From Equivita sp045641605 (GTDB lineage: Bacteria; Actinomycetota; Coriobacteriia; Coriobacteriales; Eggerthellaceae), in the NCBI GenBank assembly GCA_045641605.1, contig JAZUHG010000059.1, forward strand, positions 1 through 21,595: a DNA stretch of 21,595 nt, written 5' to 3'. The position numbers and the translations under genes were made by a program. The notes under the pieces are model-generated. The model saw only the letters and a list, made by a program, of their open reading frames with translations, was not told the origin of the DNA and ran no database searches. Shown here in pieces: positions 17,915 through 21,595 of the stretch (the stretch's first letter is position 1; each line of letters starts with the position of its first letter).

Positions 17915-17935
17915 AAGAATTTATGCCTAATTTCC

Positions 17936-17967
17936 TTGTTTTTTGTATTAATTTTTTTGGTATAATA
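17936..17967. promoter_or_regulatory. Divergent promoter region between the exporter and fhaA
   Basis: TATAAT (17961-17966) on the plus strand faces fhaA, with TTGTTT (17936-17941) as a possible -35 at a long 19-nt spacing. On the minus strand the same bases read TATTAT and could serve the exporter, so the two promoters may share their -10. A small AGTG-TACG-CACT dyad (17985-17996) lies in the fhaA leader. Confidence 0.45.
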
Positions 17968-18023
17968 AAGTTACGAATGAGAGAAGTGTACGCACTATAA
18001 AATGTAAATTAAAAGGAGCTAAA

Positions 18024-19067
18024 ATGGGTTTTTTCTCAAAGTTCGAAAACAAGATGGAAGATGCTATCGACGATCTTGGAGATAAGTTCTTCGATTCCCC
18101 AATTTCACCAGTTCAAATTGCTAAAAAAGCGGAAAAAGAAATGCGTCGCAACAAGATGTTGGGCGCTGGAAAGCAATTTGTTCCAACATTGTATACGGTT
18201 TTGGTTAATCCAAATGACGACCAACGTTTGTTTGGTTATTATCCAACTCTTGCAGGTGAGACAGAAACTTACTTAAAAGCAAAAGCTAACGAAAATGGTT
18301 TTGCAATGGACGGAGATCCACTCGTTCGTTTTATTGTAGACAATGAGCTCAAGACCGGAAAATTTGATGTTATTGCAGAGGCTGTTGCTGCAGATATTAT
18401 TGCTCAACTTCGTGCCGAAGAGATGGAACGCTACGGTGTTAACAATAAACCACCAGCTACACCTGCAGCTCAAGTTCAACAGGCTCCTGCTGCGGCTTCG
18501 GTAGCTCCTCAAGCTGCTGCTCCTGCACAAGCGCAAGCTCCTGCTCAAGCAGTTAGTAGTCCATTTGCTCCATTTAATCCAGCTCCTGTTGTTCAAGAGA
18601 CTCCAGCTGTGCAAAATACGCCTGCTCCGGAGCCTACGCCAGCACCAGCACCTACACCTGTTCCAGAGCCTCAACAAGCTCCACTAAAGAATGATGTTCC
18701 CATCTCGAGTGCAAAAACAGCTGTGTTTGCTGGTAATTTTGATACGCCAAATGCAAACGCTGCTCCACAGCAAAATGCTGCTGTGCCTCCAGCTACGCTA
18801 ACTGATCAAAACAGCGGAAGGGTTTATAGCCTAAATGCTGCAACAATAGTTATTGGACGCGAAAATTCATGCAATGTTGTTTTGCCAGATGTCAATGCAA
18901 GTAGGCAACATGCTCAAATAACTTATAGTGATGGGCTTTGGGTTTTGAGCGACTTGGGTTCTACCAATGGAACTTTTGTTAATAACCTAGAAATTGCAAC
19001 ACGTGAAATTCATCCAGGCGACATTATTACAGTTGGCGTTACCAAGCTAGCTTTTAATGTTGGCTAG
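18024..19067 (+). CDS. fhaA: FhaA: DUF3662 and FHA domain protein
   Basis: 347 residues. The N-terminal 130 residues (MGFFSKFENKMEDAIDDLGDKFF, VQIAKKAEKEMRRNKM, FVPTLYTVLVNP) are the DUF3662 domain seen in actinobacterial FhaA. Residues about 145-250 form a low-complexity Ala/Pro/Gln linker. The C-terminal FHA domain (about 260-347) carries GRENSCNVVL, SRQHAQI and DLGSTNGT, the phosphothreonine-binding loops. In mycobacteria FhaA binds PknB-phosphorylated partners such as the MviN/MurJ pseudokinase and restrains peptidoglycan synthesis at the poles and septum. A strong RBS (AAAAGGAG) precedes ATG 18024. The single Trp is UGG. First gene of the fhaA-fhaB-pstP-rodA operon. Confidence 0.94.
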   Translation: MGFFSKFENKMEDAIDDLGDKFFDSPISPVQIAKKAEKEMRRNKMLGAGKQFVPTLYTVLVNPNDDQRLFGYYPTLAGETETYLKAKANENGFAMDGDPLVRFIVDNELKTGKFDVIAEAVAADIIAQLRAEEMERYGVNNKPPATPAAQVQQAPAAASVAPQAAAPAQAQAPAQAVSSPFAPFNPAPVVQETPAVQNTPAPEPTPAPAPTPVPEPQQAPLKNDVPISSAKTAVFAGNFDTPNANAAPQQNAAVPPATLTDQNSGRVYSLNAATIVIGRENSCNVVLPDVNASRQHAQITYSDGLWVLSDLGSTNGTFVNNLEIATREIHPGDIITVGVTKLAFNVG

Positions 19068-19085
19068 AACTTAGCGAGGTTTATT

Positions 19086-19499
19086 GTGATAGATATTATT
19101 TTACTTGTGGTTAAGTTAGCGCTCATCGCGCTTCTTTATCTATTTTTATTCGCTATTATGAAAACTGGTATTGGTCTTGTAAAAGGCCAGCGTAAAGCCG
19201 ACAAAGTTTGGAATGTTGCTGTCGAACATGGCCCTAAGGAACTTCGAGGAGTTTCTATTCAGGTAAATGGCCCTGTTATTGTTGGCCGAAGTGCTGGATG
19301 CGACATCGTCGTCGGTGCGGGTTATGTTAGTGGCCGCCACGCAAGATTTTCTCTCATGGGAAACGACTTGTTTATTGAAGACCTTGGTTCAACCAATGGT
19401 ACTGCTGTAAATGGAAAAATTATCGATGGTCCATATAACCTTCGTGATAAAGATATTGTTAGTGTAGGTGATGTTGACATAAGGGTAAGGTATGCCTAA
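19086..19499 (+). CDS. fhaB: FhaB/FipA-type membrane-anchored FHA protein
   Basis: 137 residues. One N-terminal membrane helix (about residues 2-27) anchors a cytoplasmic FHA domain with VGRSAGCDIVV, VSGRHARF and EDLGSTNGTAVNG, all needed for phosphothreonine recognition. The mycobacterial counterpart, FipA/FhaB, links kinase signalling to division proteins. Translation starts at GTG 19086 behind GAGGTT, 18 nt after the fhaA stop; the TAA stop overlaps the pstP ATG by 8 nt, so the genes are coupled. The single Trp is UGG. Confidence 0.93.
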   Translation: MIDIILLVVKLALIALLYLFLFAIMKTGIGLVKGQRKADKVWNVAVEHGPKELRGVSIQVNGPVIVGRSAGCDIVVGAGYVSGRHARFSLMGNDLFIEDLGSTNGTAVNGKIIDGPYNLRDKDIVSVGDVDIRVRYA

Positions 19500-20613
19500 G
19501 TTTTCTGATCAAGATATTCGTTACGGTTGCAGAACCGATATAGGTCAAGTGCGCGAGCACAACGAAGACAGCCTTCTGGCCGAAAGTCCACTGTTTGTAG
19601 TTGCCGATGGCATGGGTGGACATGCAGCAGGTGAGGTGGCTTCGGAGATTGCTATACAGAGCATGCGTAAAAATGCTCCTCGCGAAGCTGACCCAGATGC
19701 ACTTGCGAAAGCTGTTGAAAAAGCCAACGAAGAGATTATCAAAGCTGCTTTGGAAGGCAAAGGTAAAGAGGGCATGGGCACAACCATGACTGCTGCTGTT
19801 ATTGAAGGTAATAAACTTTGCATCGCTCAAGTAGGTGACTCACGTGCATATTTGCTGCATAACGGTAAGATTCAGCAAATTACTCGTGACCATTCTTTGA
19901 TGGCAGACCTTATCGAGCAAGGACAAATTACTCCTGCCGAAGCCAGGGTGCATCCAAACCGTTCGCTCATTACGCGTGCTTTGGGTAATGACCCCGAGAT
20001 GTTTGCTGACACATATATGATTGACATCGAAGAGGGGGACCGCCTTTTGCTTTGCAGTGATGGTCTTTCTGGTATGTTGACAGACGATATTATCGAAGGC
20101 TGGATGAATAAAATTGCCGACCCTCAAGAATGTGCAAATAAACTTATTGAGCAGGCCAATTATTATGGTGGCGTGGACAACATTACAGTTATTGTTGCTG
20201 ATATATGTGGTTTTGTTGACGTCAAGAAAAAGAAGTTTAAAAAGTCAAAGAGAAATGCAATTATTATCTGTTTGGCAGCTGTGCTAATTATTGTTAGTGC
20301 ATGCGCCGGCGGTTTTGCAATCATTAATAATTCAGCTTATCTTTGTGAAGAAGAAGGTTACATATCAATTTATAAGGGTATTCCTGGTACTTTTGCTGGT
20401 TTTGAGCTTTCATCAAAAGAATACGGAAGCGATGTTTGGGTAAAAGACTTAAAGGAAAGCACTCAAGAACATTTTAAAGATGGCGTTATAAAGGTCGAAA
20501 GCTTAGATGCCGCCTGACGTATTTTAGATAACTACAAGCAGGAAGCGCAAGAGGTAAAAGACCAGCAAAACGTTAAAAATAATTTAAACACAGACACGAA
20601 GAAAAAGAAGTAG
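19492..20613 (+). CDS. pstP: PP2C-family Ser/Thr protein phosphatase PstP
   Basis: 373 residues. The cytoplasmic PP2C domain (1-240) has REHNEDS, ADGMGGHAAGEVAS, GTTMTAAV, VGDSRAYLL, LLCSDGLSGML and GGVDNITVIV, which carry the metal-binding Asp residues. A basic stretch (KKKKFKKSKR) precedes a membrane helix (about 257-280) and an extracytoplasmic tail. It reverses phosphorylation by PknB-type kinases and by analogy controls FhaA/FhaB partners and cell-wall enzymes. UGA at 20515 is Trp; read as stop, the protein would lose its last 32 residues (Lys/Gln/Asn-rich). The true end is TAG at 20611-20613. Overlaps fhaB by 8 nt. Confidence 0.94.
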
Positions 20614-20617
20614 GTAA

Positions 20618-21595
20618 ATGACAAGAAGATCAACAGAATTATTACTTTTGGGCATAGCTGGCGTTATCGTAATGATAATGTATGGCATGCTTGTTGTTAC
20701 CAATGGTCTTGAGTTAAACCTTGGTAATGTATTGATTCCAGTTGGTATTATCTTTTCATTTTTAGTGGCCCACTTTGCAGTAAGGAAGTTGGCCCCGTCT
20801 TCGGACCCTGTAATTTTGCCAATCGTTTTGGTTTTAACAGGAATTGGCATCACGTTTATCACAAGGTTAGCACCAGAGCTTGCGCTAAGACAGGTTATGT
20901 GGCTGCTAGCTGGTGTTATTTTTATGATTATCACTTTGATAGTGGTGAAGAATTTATCGAAGGTGGCCAATTATAAATACACTTTAATGATAGCTGGTTT
21001 TGTTTTATTGCTTTCACCACTTATTCCTTTTATTGGACAAGAGATTTATGGTTCAAGAATTTGGTTGAATATTGCTGGTGTTTCGTTTCAGCCAGGCGAA
21101 GTTGCTAAGATCGCTATCGCTTTATTCTTAGCTGGGTATCTTGCACATAACAGGGAAATGTTATCTGTTTTTACTCATCAGATAGGCGTTTTTAAGTTAC
21201 CTGACCTGCGTACCATTACACCATTGCTCATTATGTGGGCGATTTCTGTTTTGATTGTAATTTTCGAAAAAGACTTAGGTAGTGCGCTTGTATTTTTCTC
21301 TGTGTTTGTAACCATGCTTTATGTTGCCAGTGGTAAGAAGTTCTATCTTGCGATTGCAGGTGCCTTAGCTGTAATTGCTGGATTTATTTTATATGCATTT
21401 TTCGGTCATGTTCAAGACCGTGTTAGCATTTGGCTTGACCCATTTCAGGACCCAACAGGAACTGGTTTTCAGTTGGTTCAATCCTTGTATTCGCTGGCCG
21501 ATGGAGGCCTCTTCGGTACAGGTATTGGTAATGGTTTATCAACACAAATCCCAGTTGTAGAGAGTGATTTTATCTTTGTTGCTATTACTGAGGAG
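20618..21595 (+). CDS. rodA: SEDS peptidoglycan glycosyltransferase RodA/FtsW, 3' end beyond the window
   Basis: 326 codons are present and the frame is still open at the window edge. This polytopic membrane protein polymerises glycan strands from lipid II. The motifs GSRIWLNIAGVSFQPGEVAKI, IFEKDLGSAL, RVSIWLDPFQDPTGTGFQ, QSLYSLADGGLFGTGIGNG and SDFIFVAITEE are the conserved SEDS signatures. ATG 20618 follows the pstP TAG by 4 nt, with GGTAA as a weak RBS. Its position after pstP matches actinobacterial rodA, normally followed by pbpA and pknB. All Trp codons are UGG, with no UGA in 326 codons. FtsW cannot be excluded from sequence alone, but the context favours RodA. Confidence 0.9.
   Translation, partial: MTRRSTELLLLGIAGVIVMIMYGMLVVTNGLELNLGNVLIPVGIIFSFLVAHFAVRKLAPSSDPVILPIVLVLTGIGITFITRLAPELALRQVMWLLAGVIFMIITLIVVKNLSKVANYKYTLMIAGFVLLLSPLIPFIGQEIYGSRIWLNIAGVSFQPGEVAKIAIALFLAGYLAHNREMLSVFTHQIGVFKLPDLRTITPLLIMWAISVLIVIFEKDLGSALVFFSVFVTMLYVASGKKFYLAIAGALAVIAGFILYAFFGHVQDRVSIWLDPFQDPTGTGFQLVQSLYSLADGGLFGTGIGNGLSTQIPVVESDFIFVAITEE

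Noticed and set aside
18450..18690. Repetitive GCT/CCT/CAA-rich DNA as a repeat array
   Set aside because: It is the in-frame Ala/Pro/Gln linker of FhaA, with irregular spacing and no conserved repeat unit.
152..20613. Frameshifts, pseudogenes or sequencing errors as the cause of the broken frames
   Set aside because: Every break is a TGA with the frame unchanged on both sides; TAA and TAG never interrupt a family match, and conserved Trp positions coincide with TGA.

Overview
The window comes from an actinobacterium, probably in or near class Coriobacteriia, that reads UGA as tryptophan. The actinobacterial assignment rests on gene content: an actinobacterial integration host factor (mIHF) directly before gmk and rpoZ, and the cluster fhaA (DUF3662 + FHA), fhaB, pstP, rodA that precedes pbpA/pknB in Actinomycetota. 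A low G+C content (roughly 40% by eye) and an LPXTG/SpaA-type surface protein fit Coriobacteriia better than streptomycetes or mycobacteria. Under the standard code most of these genes are broken by in-frame TGA. I count about 31 such codons in 11 genes. Those in conserved segments fall on invariant Trp sites (MalQ NWxW, ThiI SPVAxW, ABC exporter LQ[DE]TW, SARP-type LWP). Every gene whose 3' end lies in the window stops at TAA or TAG, never TGA. All CDS below are joined through TGA as Trp.

Layout. (1) 1-1800, minus strand: malQ, followed 1 nt downstream by a 44-codon ORF that runs towards the window edge. (2) 1800-3052, plus strand: a membrane-anchored protein of unknown function with a nearly leaderless promoter, then trmL. 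(3) 3200-10526, plus strand: a large MalT-like ATPase regulator with a C-terminal SARP-type winged helix and BTAD, a Cys/Trp-rich LPXTG surface protein, and secA, whose start lies inside the end of the LPXTG gene. (4) 10700-13159, plus strand: mihf, gmk, rpoZ and thiI, closely packed, with striking inverted repeats in the mihf leader. (5) 13179-17914, minus strand: a two-gene heterodimeric ABC exporter with one degenerate ATP site, then tilS. (6) 18024-21595, plus strand: fhaA, fhaB, pstP and rodA, the phosphoprotein and cell-wall elongation cluster; rodA runs off the window.

How the parts relate. The SARP/MalT-type regulator, the surface protein and secA are packed head to tail with no visible promoter between them. 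The layout suggests regulated display of a sortase-anchored surface protein, exported by the SecA encoded next to it. The mihf-rpoZ block supplies nucleoid, GMP-kinase and RNA-polymerase functions; thiI and tilS both modify tRNA with PP-loop chemistry. The last cluster joins PP2C phosphatase and FHA phosphopeptide readers to a SEDS glycan polymerase. No tRNA, rRNA, CRISPR array or insertion sequence was recognised, and no gene-free stretch exceeds 300 bases; the longest is 10527-10778.
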